NCBI GenBank assembly: GCA_947628505.1
Contig: CANRAD010000007.1
Span: forward strand, 25,790-89,789
DNA length: 64,000 nucleotides
Origin: an uncultured Clostridia bacterium
GTDB lineage: Bacteria > Bacillota > Clostridia > Christensenellales > Borkfalkiaceae
Direction: 5' to 3'
The notes beneath the pieces are model-generated. The model was not told where the DNA came from, searched no databases, and saw only the letters and a list, made by a program, of their open reading frames with translations. This document shows, piece after piece, positions 26,757 through 35,099 of this stretch. A program made the position numbers and the translations under genes. Numbering within the stretch: position 1 is the stretch's first letter; every line of letters starts with the position of its first letter.

Positions 26757-28778
26757 TCAAGCGCCGGGGAAAAGAGAATTGTACTTATCAATTATGTCGA
26801 GAAGCGCCGTTATCGCCTGAGGTATTGTCAAATCGCCGAGCGCAGTCTGCGAAGGTCCGTCGTCAATCTGTATGGGAACTTGTTTTTCGAGGTCGTTTGG
26901 ATCTTCGAAATTAAGCACGCCCGCATTAGAGAGATTGCGCAAAGTCGAATACTCCATATTGGAGGTTATGTTGTCTATCATGTCGGTGATATTGTTGAGC
27001 GAATATGCGCGTTCGGTTATGTTTTCGCCGCCGTCGCCCGTGCGCTCTATTACGAGAAGTTTCCAAAGTTCGTTGGGCGCGCCGTATGTATAGTAAGTTA
27101 TTCCCTCGGCTGTGCCAGACGCAAACTCCGCCTTGGTGAGTTTCCCGTTGTCGCTTCCGTCGTCGTTGTCCGTTTTGACGAGTTTGTATGCGCCGTCCGT
27201 TTCGACGTAGTAAAGATAACTTTCGTCGAAATCTATCTGTCCCGAGGACGCGCCGGACTGCACGGCCTCTTTCAGTTCGACGTTTTCGCCGTCGCCGTAA
27301 ATAGTGTCGGCATACAGCTCGTTTATGGAAATCGCGGCGAGGTCTTCGGAAAGGCTGGAAACGGTGGAATTGGCTATCGCTTTCAAAACGGAATTGGGTT
27401 CGTCCTCGCCTATATTCATAAGACTGCCTATCTTTATTTCCTTGGTTACGCCGTCTATGCGCGCGGACACGTCGCCCACTTTAGTTCCCGAAACTTCGAT
27501 TTCGTCGCCGCCGTCGGAATAGTAAACTCTCGTTATGTATTTTTCCGAGCCTCTCTGCGCACATTCGACGGTAACTTCCCTCTTCACATCGTCCACGGTG
27601 CACTGCGCGGTGTAGGTCAACGCCTCGCCCGGGCGCTGTTTAACGTCGGTCAAGCCGTATCCGAAATAGCTCATTATCACGCTTTCGGGATCGATATCGA
27701 GAATGGAGGAAATTTCGAGATTTTTGACTCTCTCTTCGATATTGACGTTGTCGTTGAGAAGTGCGCCGAGCGTTACGTCGCCCAAAATCTCCACTATCAT
27801 GTCGTCGGGATTGTCTATAAGGTCCACGATCAAAACTCTGTTCAAAGGCTCGAAGGCATTTTCGCTCGAAGTTATCGTGCCTATCGTTACGGGATTGACG
27901 ACCGTTTTTATGCCATCTTCGTAGTAATAATTTCCCGAATAGCCTGCGCAATCCGCATCGAACAGCGAATTATAAGAACAGCCTGCGTCGGCCGAAGTAT
28001 CCTTGAACGCACCGCCTTCCTCCCTCGAAGTTACGAAATAATCGAACGTCCCGTCTGAAGATATGCCGTAATAATAGACGTATTTTTTGCCCGTATACTC
28101 GTCTTCGGTTATGTAACTTTTCAATTCTGCGGGCAGAGCCGCGCCGCCGGGAACCCTCGTATAATTGCCCGAGCCGTCGTCGGCATATTCGTCGGCATAT
28201 AAGAAATAATCCCTGCCGCCCACGTTTACGTATTCGCACTCTGCGCCGCAGAGTATGAGATTTATAACGCCGTTTATGCCGTCGGTATTCTCGAAGTTTA
28301 CGAGATTTGCCGGCTGGACGTCCATAACCAAGTCCTTTATGTAATCGGAAAGAGCCGAGAATTTTACGGCGCAAAGCTCATCCATATCGATTTCGACGTA
28401 TTGCGCAACCGCGTCGTGCAGCTGGTCGGTTATGCCTCGCGTCGCGGGGAGAAGATTTTGTATCTGACCGAGCGTGAGATTATCCGTATCGGAAGCGAGG
28501 TTCATTACCTTTTTGAGCAAATCGAGAATATTCTTCGCTCCTCCGTTTTCCGGATCGGTATTGACCAGCTTGTTGTTGCCGTTTTCGTCCTTTCCGTTAT
28601 CTACGCCGAACATCGAAAAAATACCGTCGAGATCGCTGTTGACGGCATAGAAGCCGACGCCGGTTATGGCGCCCGCAAGGATTATTATGCCGAGAAGCAA
28701 TCCCAAAATAAACGAAAGAACGGAAAACCCTTTTTTCTTCTGTACGGGTTGTCTTGTCGCTTTTTTGTTTTCTTCCAT
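26757..28778 (-). CDS. Membrane-anchored extracellular protein of unknown function (673 aa)
   Basis: Not recognised. Basic cytoplasmic head (MEENKKATRQPVQKKK), one membrane helix at about 18-46, then an acidic extracellular part. Several segments begin with a TLG/ALG/IGxL phrase followed by helix-like text (TLGQIQNLLP, TLGALLNDNVN, ALGDLTIPQAITALLDIID), suggesting four or more diverged repeats. The plan (basic head, single N-terminal anchor, repeats outside) is like that of the 2853-residue protein at 6591-15152, so both may belong to the same envelope system. Own promoter at 28817-28845. Confidence 0.7.
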   Translation of the reverse strand: MEENKKATRQPVQKKKGFSVLSFILGLLLGIIILAGAITGVGFYAVNSDLDGIFSMFGVDNGKDENGNNKLVNTDPENGGAKNILDLLKKVMNLASDTDNLTLGQIQNLLPATRGITDQLHDAVAQYVEIDMDELCAVKFSALSDYIKDLVMDVQPANLVNFENTDGINGVINLILCGAECEYVNVGGRDYFLYADEYADDGSGNYTRVPGGAALPAELKSYITEDEYTGKKYVYYYGISSDGTFDYFVTSREEGGAFKDTSADAGCSYNSLFDADCAGYSGNYYYEDGIKTVVNPVTIGTITSSENAFEPLNRVLIVDLIDNPDDMIVEILGDVTLGALLNDNVNIEERVKNLEISSILDIDPESVIMSYFGYGLTDVKQRPGEALTYTAQCTVDDVKREVTVECAQRGSEKYITRVYYSDGGDEIEVSGTKVGDVSARIDGVTKEIKIGSLMNIGEDEPNSVLKAIANSTVSSLSEDLAAISINELYADTIYGDGENVELKEAVQSGASSGQIDFDESYLYYVETDGAYKLVKTDNDDGSDNGKLTKAEFASGTAEGITYYTYGAPNELWKLLVIERTGDGGENITERAYSLNNITDMIDNITSNMEYSTLRNLSNAGVLNFEDPNDLEKQVPIQIDDGPSQTALGDLTIPQAITALLDIIDKYNSLFPGA

Positions 28779-28816
28779 AGATTACGTTCCTACTTACACA
28801 GAATATCAGTGTTTTT

Positions 28817-28845
28817 ATTATATTACTTTTACTTTCAAAAATCAA
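28817..28845 (-). promoter_or_regulatory. Promoter of the 673-aa envelope protein gene
   Basis: Minus-strand TTGATT (28845-28840), 17-bp spacer, perfect TATAAT (28822-28817), in the gap after the CCA-adding enzyme gene. Confidence 0.7.
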
Positions 28846-28851
28846 CGGAAA

Positions 28852-30216
28852 TTATTTACATCGGAGGTTTTTTGGCAAATATACTTTCAACGCATAATCC
28901 AAAAGCGCGCTTTCGTCGTTCTTTACCGCGCCTATCGCGCAATCCGAGAGAATTTTTAAAAGAACATCCCCCGTAATTTCGGGCGGAAATCCCGCTTTTA
29001 TGAGCGCGTCGCCCTTTATTTTGAGTTGCGAAAGCGTGAAAGGCGCACCCTCATCAAGCATTTCCGCATATACGGCTTTAAACTTCGAGACCGAAGGCGC
29101 TTCGCTCTCGTCGTCGCGGCAAGCGGAGAAATCCGCCTGTTTGAGCATAAGTATCTTGTCGAACAGAGAATAATTGGAAATTATGAATTTCTTCACCTTG
29201 TTCTTCCGCGCGTCGCCGCGAAAATCGTACATATGCACGGCCACGAGTACGGACGTTTCAACGGCGAGCTTTTTAGGTACTCTCAGCCTCTCGGCAATTT
29301 TCAGAACCAACTCCGCGCCCGATTTCTCATGACCTGCGAACCTGCCGCTCGCGTTAAAGCGTTCCGGTTTGCCGACGTCGTGCAAAAGCGCCGCGAGGCG
29401 TATTTCCGGCGGGGCGTACATGGCGCATCGCAACGAATGTTCCAAAACGTCGTAACGGTGAAAATCGGCGCGTTGGAGCATACCTCTTCCCGCGCTCAGC
29501 TCCGGAATTATTCTGTCGAGAACAGACGTGTCAGAAAGTATTTTAAGCCCGGCGTAGTGCCCGTATTTTACGCCGTATTTCAAATCGGCGGAGAGGAGCA
29601 ATTTCAACTCGCCCCATATCCTTTCGGGCGATATGTCGTCTATGAGCGCGCTGTTCTCGCGCGCGGCGTTCAGACAGTCCGCGGAAGGCTCGAAACCCGT
29701 TTGCCCGGCGATGCGCGCAAGGCGCATAAGTCTCAATCCGTCCTCCCCGAAAACTTTCCCGCTGTCCGCAACCGCGGTCAGACGCTTGTTTTTGATATCT
29801 TCGACGCCGTTTAAAGGATCGACTATCTTATCCGCCGCGATATCGTAATAGACGGCGTTGCATTTGAAATCCCTGCGGCGCGCGTCGAGATTTATGTCCT
29901 CTGTGAAATATGTGTTGACCGGCACATGTTCGCCGCGGACATATTCGTCGGAGCGGAAACACGTGAATTCGTAATCCTTCCCCTCGGCGGTGAGTTTCAG
30001 CGCGCCCGTGTTCTTATAGGCGGCATGCACCGAAAACCCGAGCTCTTTTGCGCGCGCGGCAAAGTCCGCGGCGCTCGCCGGAGCGCAGATATCTATATCC
30101 GCCCGATCGCTTTTTAGACCGGCGAGATAATCGCGCACGCTTCCGCCTACCGCGTAAAGGGGATACGGGCAAGTTTCGGCGAGCTCTGTGAGTTTAAGTG
30201 GAAGAATTTCGCGCAT
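28852..30216 (-). CDS. cca: CCA-adding tRNA nucleotidyltransferase with HD domain
   Basis: A 454-residue class II nucleotidyltransferase that adds or repairs the 3' CCA of tRNAs. N-terminal head with GGSVRDYLAG and the metal aspartates in ADIDI; RRRDFKCNAV and GEDGLRLMRLARIAGQTGF select the nucleotide; a C-terminal HD domain follows (LAALLHDVGKP, GHEKSGAELV). The HD domain makes it longer than the B. subtilis enzyme. Own promoter upstream, sharing its -35 with the divergent lipid-kinase promoter. Confidence 0.92.
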   Translation of the reverse strand: MREILPLKLTELAETCPYPLYAVGGSVRDYLAGLKSDRADIDICAPASAADFAARAKELGFSVHAAYKNTGALKLTAEGKDYEFTCFRSDEYVRGEHVPVNTYFTEDINLDARRRDFKCNAVYYDIAADKIVDPLNGVEDIKNKRLTAVADSGKVFGEDGLRLMRLARIAGQTGFEPSADCLNAARENSALIDDISPERIWGELKLLLSADLKYGVKYGHYAGLKILSDTSVLDRIIPELSAGRGMLQRADFHRYDVLEHSLRCAMYAPPEIRLAALLHDVGKPERFNASGRFAGHEKSGAELVLKIAERLRVPKKLAVETSVLVAVHMYDFRGDARKNKVKKFIISNYSLFDKILMLKQADFSACRDDESEAPSVSKFKAVYAEMLDEGAPFTLSQLKIKGDALIKAGFPPEITGDVLLKILSDCAIGAVKNDESALLDYALKVYLPKNLRCK

Positions 30217-30260
30217 TTCGGGCGCCTCCGCAAAAGCAGTCTTTGCCGTAAAGCAAAACT

Positions 30261-30289
30261 ATTATAGCAAGTTTACAAATTATTTGCAA
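30261..30289 (-). promoter_or_regulatory. cca promoter (shares its -35 with the lipid kinase promoter)
   Basis: Minus-strand TTGCAA (30289-30284), 17-bp spacer, perfect TATAAT (30266-30261). TTGCAA is its own reverse complement, so the same six bases are also the -35 of the plus-strand promoter. Confidence 0.7.
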
Positions 30290-30312
30290 TTCTTATTTGT
30301 TTGTATTATAAT
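30284..30312 (+). promoter_or_regulatory. Lipid kinase operon promoter (shares its -35 with cca)
   Basis: TTGCAA (30284-30289), 17-bp spacer, perfect TATAAT (30307-30312). Start expected near 30319. A 30-codon upstream ORF at 30330 with AAGGA before it overlaps the kinase start in another frame. Confidence 0.7.
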
Positions 30313-30354
30313 TGTTAAGGACTATACTCATGAAAACAGTAGGTTTTTGTTTTA

Positions 30355-31227
30355 ATGTATTATATAATCACAAATCAATTGCATATGAAGGGCAAAGCCT
30401 CCGAAAAATTGCAGACGGTTAAAAAAGTTTTCGAGCGCGCGGGAAAACCTTTCGAATTGCTGTACACTTCGCACGCCGGACAAGCCAAAGAATATGCGGA
30501 AGCGATAACCTCCTCTGGCGGACGGCATACCGTTATAGCAATGGGCGGCGACGGCACTCTGCACGAAATATTAAACGGATTCAAGGACTTCGAGAACTGT
30601 TCTCTCGGGCTTATCCCGTTCGGAACCGGCAACGATTTCGCGGTTGCCGCGGGGATACCCTCCGACGTTAAGGCGGCCGCCGAAAAAATAGCCTTCCACG
30701 CACCTCAATATATCGACTTCATTCAGCTCTCCTCCGGGCTGCGCTCGATAAACGCGGTAGGCACCGGCCTCGACGTGGACGTTCTGAAACGCACTTACGC
30801 CGGCAAGGGCAAGGGAAAGTCAAAATACTTCCGCTCGCTCATCGCATGCCTCTTCAAATTCAAAAGTAAAAATTTCACGGTTGAATACGACGGCAAAAGC
30901 GAGCGGCATTTCGGGCTTATCGCCGCTATCGGCAACGGCTCGCAGATCGGCGGCGGAATACGTCTTTTCCCCGAAGCGAAAATAGACGACGGATATCTTG
31001 ACCTTATAATCGTCGACTACATATCGAAACCGAAGCTCATACTCGCGCTCCTGAAACTTATGCGCGGAAAGGTAAACAAAGTAAAAGAGGCGAAAATCGC
31101 GCGCGTGAAAGAGGCAAAATTCATTCACGAGGACGAGAGCTTTACCATTCAGGCCGAGGGCGAACTCTATAACGACATTCCCATCGAGGCCGAAGTGGTT
31201 TCCGGAAAACTTAAATTTTATCTATGA
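30355..31227 (+). CDS. Diacylglycerol kinase-family lipid kinase (DagK/YegS)
   Basis: A 290-residue kinase of the DAGK catalytic family, probably recycling diacylglycerol or acting on a related lipid at the membrane. Motifs: N-terminal IITNQ..MKGKA (in place of the usual VNPxSGxGKA), MGGDGTLHEILNGF, IPFGTGNDFAVAAGIP (ATP binding), and GNGSQIGGGIRLFPEAKIDDGYLDLIIVD. The start at 30355 aligns with the family N-terminus but has no clear ribosome site. It overlaps the phosphatase gene by 4 nt (ATGA), so they are co-translated. Confidence 0.9.
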   Translation: MYYIITNQLHMKGKASEKLQTVKKVFERAGKPFELLYTSHAGQAKEYAEAITSSGGRHTVIAMGGDGTLHEILNGFKDFENCSLGLIPFGTGNDFAVAAGIPSDVKAAAEKIAFHAPQYIDFIQLSSGLRSINAVGTGLDVDVLKRTYAGKGKGKSKYFRSLIACLFKFKSKNFTVEYDGKSERHFGLIAAIGNGSQIGGGIRLFPEAKIDDGYLDLIIVDYISKPKLILALLKLMRGKVNKVKEAKIARVKEAKFIHEDESFTIQAEGELYNDIPIEAEVVSGKLKFYL

Positions 31228-32294
31228 CGGACAAATTCCTCAAACGCATGGTAGACGGCTTGAAAGTGGCCGTGGTTGCCTGCGATCACAATCTGAAATC
31301 TATGTACGCCAACACTGCGTTCAAAAAGCTCTTTTCGGTTGAAAACGACAAGGGCAGTCTCGGCAAACTCACCAATTGCGCATATTCCGACGTTTGCGGC
31401 TCTTCGGAGGGTTGCAGAGGCTGCGCCGTGGCGGACGCGTTCGAGAGCGCCTTTTTATCGAACCGTGAAGTTTCGAGAAGAGTTTATCAGCGGGTGAAAA
31501 GCGACGGCGATATCCGCGACGTCTCTTATTCGCTCACCGTTTCGCCCCTCGGCGGCGGGCTGTGCATGGGTACGGTTGACGACGCCTACGAACTCGAAAT
31601 CGCGCGCGAAATGCAGACGGCCAAAAACATACAGCAGAAACTTCTGCCCGTCGGGAAATGGGCGGGCGGAAAGAAATACGCCTACTCATACATACCATGC
31701 CGAGATATCGGAGGAGACCTTCCGGACGTTTACACGGTGGACGGTAAGGCGTGCGGCGTTATAGCCGACGTGTCCGGCAAGGGCGTTGCGGCGGGAATGT
31801 TGTCCGCGTTCGTTAAAGCGGCTTACGACAAGACAACGCCTTCGCCCGCGGAAGCTATCACAAAACTCAACGAAAAATTCCGCTCCCTCAACCTCGACGA
31901 AAAGAACTACGTTACCGTTGCGGCGGTGCGAATAGACGACGACAGCATAACCTATTCCATGGCCGGACACAACGTGCCGATACTTCTCAAAACCGAGGGC
32001 GGCGTAACGAGAATAATGCTCAAATCTCCGCCCGTTTCGAATTGGTTCGAAAGGCCCAATTACTTCAACGACACGATACCGTACAAAAGCGGAGATATAC
32101 TCGTGCTTTTAACCGACGGAGTTACAGAATGTCGCAACGACAGAGGCGAAATGTTCGGCGTGGACGGAGCCATAAAGACCCTCAGCTATTCCAAAACGGC
32201 CGACGATTTCATAAAAAACCTCGAAAACTCGCTGCGCTCTTTCAGTCCCACTCCTCTCAACGACGACATAACCGCGGTTGCGTTTGACCTATGA
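31224..32294 (+). CDS. PAS-domain PP2C phosphatase (RsbU/SpoIIE type)
   Basis: A 356-residue serine phosphatase. Residues 1-120 are a PAS domain carrying four cysteines in a CAYSDVC..GCRGC arrangement like those of some cysteine PAS sensors. A short helix (AREMQTAKNIQQKLLP) links to the PP2C/SpoIIE domain, whose metal aspartates are in DIGGDLPD, IADVSGKGVAAGM, LTDGVTE and LNDDITAVAF. RsbU-type enzymes usually act on an anti-sigma-factor antagonist, but no such partner is encoded nearby. A signal sensed by the Cys-rich PAS domain is an inference. Confidence 0.88.
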   Translation: MTDKFLKRMVDGLKVAVVACDHNLKSMYANTAFKKLFSVENDKGSLGKLTNCAYSDVCGSSEGCRGCAVADAFESAFLSNREVSRRVYQRVKSDGDIRDVSYSLTVSPLGGGLCMGTVDDAYELEIAREMQTAKNIQQKLLPVGKWAGGKKYAYSYIPCRDIGGDLPDVYTVDGKACGVIADVSGKGVAAGMLSAFVKAAYDKTTPSPAEAITKLNEKFRSLNLDEKNYVTVAAVRIDDDSITYSMAGHNVPILLKTEGGVTRIMLKSPPVSNWFERPNYFNDTIPYKSGDILVLLTDGVTECRNDRGEMFGVDGAIKTLSYSKTADDFIKNLENSLRSFSPTPLNDDITAVAFDL

Positions 32295-32297
32295 CAA

Positions 32298-32337
32298 AAC
32301 CCCGTTCGCACATTCCGTGCGAACGGGGTTATTTTTT
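32298..32337. terminator. Strong bidirectional terminator
   Basis: A perfect 14-bp stem (AACCCCGTTCGCAC with its complement) and 5-nt loop, followed by ATTTTTT on the plus strand. It sits between the phosphatase gene and the convergent oxidoreductase gene. Confidence 0.9.
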
Positions 32338-32341
32338 ATCT

Positions 32342-33571
32342 TTACTGCTCTTTGGGAAGATTTTGAAGATATTCGTGCATAGCCGCGGCAACGCGTTTTG
32401 AAGTTTCCACGGCCTCGACAACGGTCTTCGCGCCGCGAACGACGTCGCCGGACGCGAACAGCCCGGGACGGGTGGTCTCGCCGTTCTCGCTTATCTTCGC
32501 AAGGCCGCGCTCGTTGACTTCGAGCCCGTAAGTATCCGAGAGAATGAGTTTCGAAGGGCGCTGGGAAACGCATATCATAACCGAATCCGCGCGCATGAGT
32601 TCGGGCTTATCGGAAGTGGATATTACCTTGTGATTTTCGTCGCAGACGGTATCGGCAAACATTACGCCGTCGTCGGTTATCTCCACGGGCGCCTTGTTGT
32701 ATATGAATTGCGCGCCCTCTATCTCCGCATATTCCGCCTCTTCCTTGCTCGCCGAATATCTGTCGCTTCTGACGACGATTTTAACATCTTTTACGCCCTT
32801 TCTGAGCCCCGTGCGTGCAACGTCCATGGCAACGTTTCCGGCGCCTATAACTATCATGCTCTTGCCGAGGTCGTAACTGTCGGGGCTTTCGAGATAATGA
32901 ACGCCGTAATGCACGTGTCCGAGAGTTTCGCCCTTGACGTTCAAGGGAATGGGCCACGTTACGCCCGTGCCTATCGATATAGCCTTGAAACCGTCGCGGA
33001 AAAGCTCTTCAACGCCGAACGCCTTGCCTATGGTTATATTCGGTCTTATCTTTATGCCCAGCTTGCGCATCAATACTTCATAGCGATCGACTATGGTCTT
33101 GGGCAGACGGAATTCGGGAATACCGAACCTCAGAACTCCGCCTATTTTGGATTTCGATTCGAAAACGGTTACGTCGTAACCGAGCTGAGCCATCTTGATC
33201 GATATGGTTATTCCCGCGGGGCCCGCGCCCACAACCGCCACTTTTATGCCGTTGGGTTCGGCCTTTTCGAGTTCGAGGCTGTCGAGATAATTCGACGACA
33301 CGAAATTTTCGACCGTGGAAATTTCGACCGGTTCGCCTTTTAACCCGCGCACGCAATGTCCCTGACATTGATTGCCGTGATTGCAGACTATTGAACATAC
33401 CACCGAAAGGGGATTGTTCTCGAAAACCATTTTGCCGGCCGCTTTTATGTCCCCGGCGAGGAATGTGGAAATCATGTCGGGAATGGGTGTCGAAATGGGA
33501 CAGCCGGTTCTGCAAAGAGGTTTCTTGCAATTTAAGCATCTCTTCGCCTCGGCTATAACGTTATGTGCCAT
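32342..33571 (-). CDS. GltD/NfnB-like FAD- and NAD(P)-dependent oxidoreductase
   Basis: A 409-residue flavoprotein like the small subunit of glutamate synthase and the NfnB or PreT subunits. N-terminal cysteines for two 4Fe-4S clusters (CLNCKKPLCRTGCP and CNHGNQCQGHC), FAD-binding VVGAGPAGI, the GVLRFGIPEFRLP loop and a second Rossmann motif IGAGNVAMD for NAD(P)H. No glutamate synthase large subunit, NfnA or dihydropyrimidine dehydrogenase is adjacent, so the partner and reaction remain open. Its ATG has AAGGAG 14 nt upstream. Confidence 0.85.
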   Translation of the reverse strand: MAHNVIAEAKRCLNCKKPLCRTGCPISTPIPDMISTFLAGDIKAAGKMVFENNPLSVVCSIVCNHGNQCQGHCVRGLKGEPVEISTVENFVSSNYLDSLELEKAEPNGIKVAVVGAGPAGITISIKMAQLGYDVTVFESKSKIGGVLRFGIPEFRLPKTIVDRYEVLMRKLGIKIRPNITIGKAFGVEELFRDGFKAISIGTGVTWPIPLNVKGETLGHVHYGVHYLESPDSYDLGKSMIVIGAGNVAMDVARTGLRKGVKDVKIVVRSDRYSASKEEAEYAEIEGAQFIYNKAPVEITDDGVMFADTVCDENHKVISTSDKPELMRADSVMICVSQRPSKLILSDTYGLEVNERGLAKISENGETTRPGLFASGDVVRGAKTVVEAVETSKRVAAAMHEYLQNLPKEQ

Positions 33572-33640
33572 ATATTTTCATCTTCTCCTTATCAAAAACG
33601 ATTTTTGCCCTTACCCGGGCCGTATCAAGCCTTAATTTTA

Positions 33641-34060
33641 TTATAAGGCGGCTTTGATGTCCTCTATCATTGCGGCGTATTCTTCGTCGGTAAGATAGGT
33701 TTTGCCGGGATTCATTGTAAAAGTGCCGCCCCACTCGTCGCCGTCTTTGTACTTGGGGCAAAGATGCATATGCAGATGACAGCCGGTGTCGCCGTAAGCG
33801 CCGTAATTGAGTTTATCGGGCTTGAATACCTTGTGAATGGCCTTGGCCGCGCGGTTTACGTCCGCAAAAAACGCGTTTCTGTCCTCTTCCGAAATATCCA
33901 CTATTTCCGAGACGTGATCTTTATAAGCTACGATACAGCGACCTCTTTTGGATTGTTCTTTGAATAAAATAAGCGAACTGACGGACAAATCGCAGATATA
34001 AATCCCGAATTTTTCAAGCAGTTCGCCGCGCATACAGTAGCCGCAGTTGCAATCTTTCAT
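33641..34060 (-). CDS. HIT-family nucleotide-binding hydrolase
   Basis: A 139-residue histidine-triad protein with the active-site CHLHMHLCPKY motif near residues 93-103. HIT proteins hydrolyse or transfer nucleotides (HINT, Fhit or GalT branches). An N-terminal CNCGYC cluster, and a Cys on each side of the triad, may bind zinc. Ribosome site GGGGAA; own promoter at 34094-34122. Confidence 0.88.
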   Translation of the reverse strand: MKDCNCGYCMRGELLEKFGIYICDLSVSSLILFKEQSKRGRCIVAYKDHVSEIVDISEEDRNAFFADVNRAAKAIHKVFKPDKLNYGAYGDTGCHLHMHLCPKYKDGDEWGGTFTMNPGKTYLTDEEYAAMIEDIKAAL

Positions 34061-34093
34061 AACTTTCCCCTCTTTGAATTTTTATCGCTAATA

Positions 34094-34122
34094 ATTATAA
34101 CACGCCTTTTTTTATTTTGCAA
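34094..34122 (-). promoter_or_regulatory. Promoter of the HIT gene
   Basis: Minus-strand TTGCAA (34122-34117), 17-bp spacer, perfect TATAAT (34099-34094). Confidence 0.7.
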
Positions 34123-34151
34123 TACCCCTTTACTTTATTTTTAAAGCAAAA

Positions 34152-34173
34152 GCCGCGGACATATGCCCGCGGC
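34152..34173 (-). terminator. Terminator of the pyridoxal kinase gene
   Basis: A 7-bp GC stem (GCCGCGG with CCGCGGC) and 8-nt loop; on the minus strand it is followed by TTTTGCTTTAAAAAT. It lies just after the kinase stop at 34180. Confidence 0.65.
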
Positions 34174-34179
34174 CGTCTT

Positions 34180-34980
34180 TTATCTCGATTTGAGAACTTT
34201 TTCGAATTCGGCGCCGTAAAAATGTTCGTCCGAGGTGTTCCTTATGCAATCGGCTACGAACTCTCCCGCCGCCCGGCAGCTTTCGTCGAGCGAGCCGCCG
34301 TTCAGATACGTCGCGGCAAATACCGAGGCGAATATATCCCCCGTTCCGTGCAGCCGCTTGGGCAAAAGCTCTGACAAGACGTAGCGTATTTCGCCGCCGT
34401 CGTATATAGCCTCGCCTATTTTGCCTTCCAGCTCCACGCCCGTTATGATTATCGCGCCTTTCGTATATTTTTTCATCTCGCCCATGGCCGTTTCTATATA
34501 GCTCTTATCGTATTTTTCCATGTAATCGAGCCCCGTCATATAGCATACTTCCGTAATATTGGGCACTATGACGTCGGCAAGACGAACGAGATCTCTCATG
34601 GCGAGCACGTAATTTCCGTCGAAACCGCCGTATAGTTTCCCGTTGTCGCCGAAAGCCGGATCTATTATCCTGACGGCGCCGGGAGCGGAAAAATCCGAAA
34701 AACATTTCTCCGCAAGATTCATGAGCTCTTTCTTGCCGAGATAGCCCAGAAGAAACGCGTCGAATTTAAAGCCGTTTTCCCTCCAATAACCGAATATATT
34801 CGGTATCTCCGGCGTTATATCGAGGTATGACCAGCTTTTGAACATCGTGTGATTGGAGAGCACGGCGGTAGGCAGCACGCACGTCTCCACGCCGTAAGCC
34901 GAAAGAACGGGCAACGCAACCGTGAGCGAACACTGCCCGACGCAACTTAAATCCTGCATGGTAAGAATTCTTTTATTCAT
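34180..34980 (-). CDS. Pyridoxal/pyridoxamine kinase (PdxY-like, PfkB family)
   Basis: A 266-residue ribokinase-superfamily enzyme that phosphorylates B6 vitamers for PLP salvage. Start text ILTMQDLSCVGQCSLTVALPVLSAYG and VLPTAVLSNHT match PdxY or PdxK; the C-terminal anion hole is in LHGTGDIFASVFAA. No B6 synthesis genes are nearby. There is no ordinary ribosome site; the GGGGA in the 3' arm of the hairpin just upstream is the best candidate. The promoter and hairpin overlap (see 34981-35018). Confidence 0.88.
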   Translation of the reverse strand: MNKRILTMQDLSCVGQCSLTVALPVLSAYGVETCVLPTAVLSNHTMFKSWSYLDITPEIPNIFGYWRENGFKFDAFLLGYLGKKELMNLAEKCFSDFSAPGAVRIIDPAFGDNGKLYGGFDGNYVLAMRDLVRLADVIVPNITEVCYMTGLDYMEKYDKSYIETAMGEMKKYTKGAIIITGVELEGKIGEAIYDGGEIRYVLSELLPKRLHGTGDIFASVFAATYLNGGSLDESCRAAGEFVADCIRNTSDEHFYGAEFEKVLKSR

Positions 34981-34984
34981 AAAA

Positions 34985-35015
34985 AATATCCCCGTCTGTG
35001 TATTACGGGGATATT
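34985..35015 (-). terminator. Terminator of the two-component operon, abutting the kinase start
   Basis: An 11-bp stem (AATATCCCCGT with ACGGGGATATT) and 9-nt loop, followed on the minus strand by TTTT and then the kinase ATG. It ends the response-regulator transcript; its second arm may supply the ribosome site of the kinase gene. Confidence 0.65.
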
Positions 35016-35018
35016 ATA
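35013..35018 (-). promoter_or_regulatory. TATAAT box inside the terminator, probable kinase -10
   Basis: A perfect TATAAT overlapping the first stem arm. The -35 is poor (TATAAA-like at 35041-35036), so activity is uncertain. A start near 35006 would leave out the first arm, so the hairpin would not form in this transcript. Confidence 0.4.
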
Positions 35019-35099
35019 ACCTCTCGTTGGTATTATTTATATAACCAGAATAATTATTTTTTATAATATCAGATTTTTTCGGACAGACGGCAAATCAAC

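Noticed and set aside
30330..30422. 30-codon upstream ORF with AAGGA before it
   Set aside because: Overlaps the lipid kinase start, and the ribosome site lies at or before the predicted transcription start; too little to call a gene.
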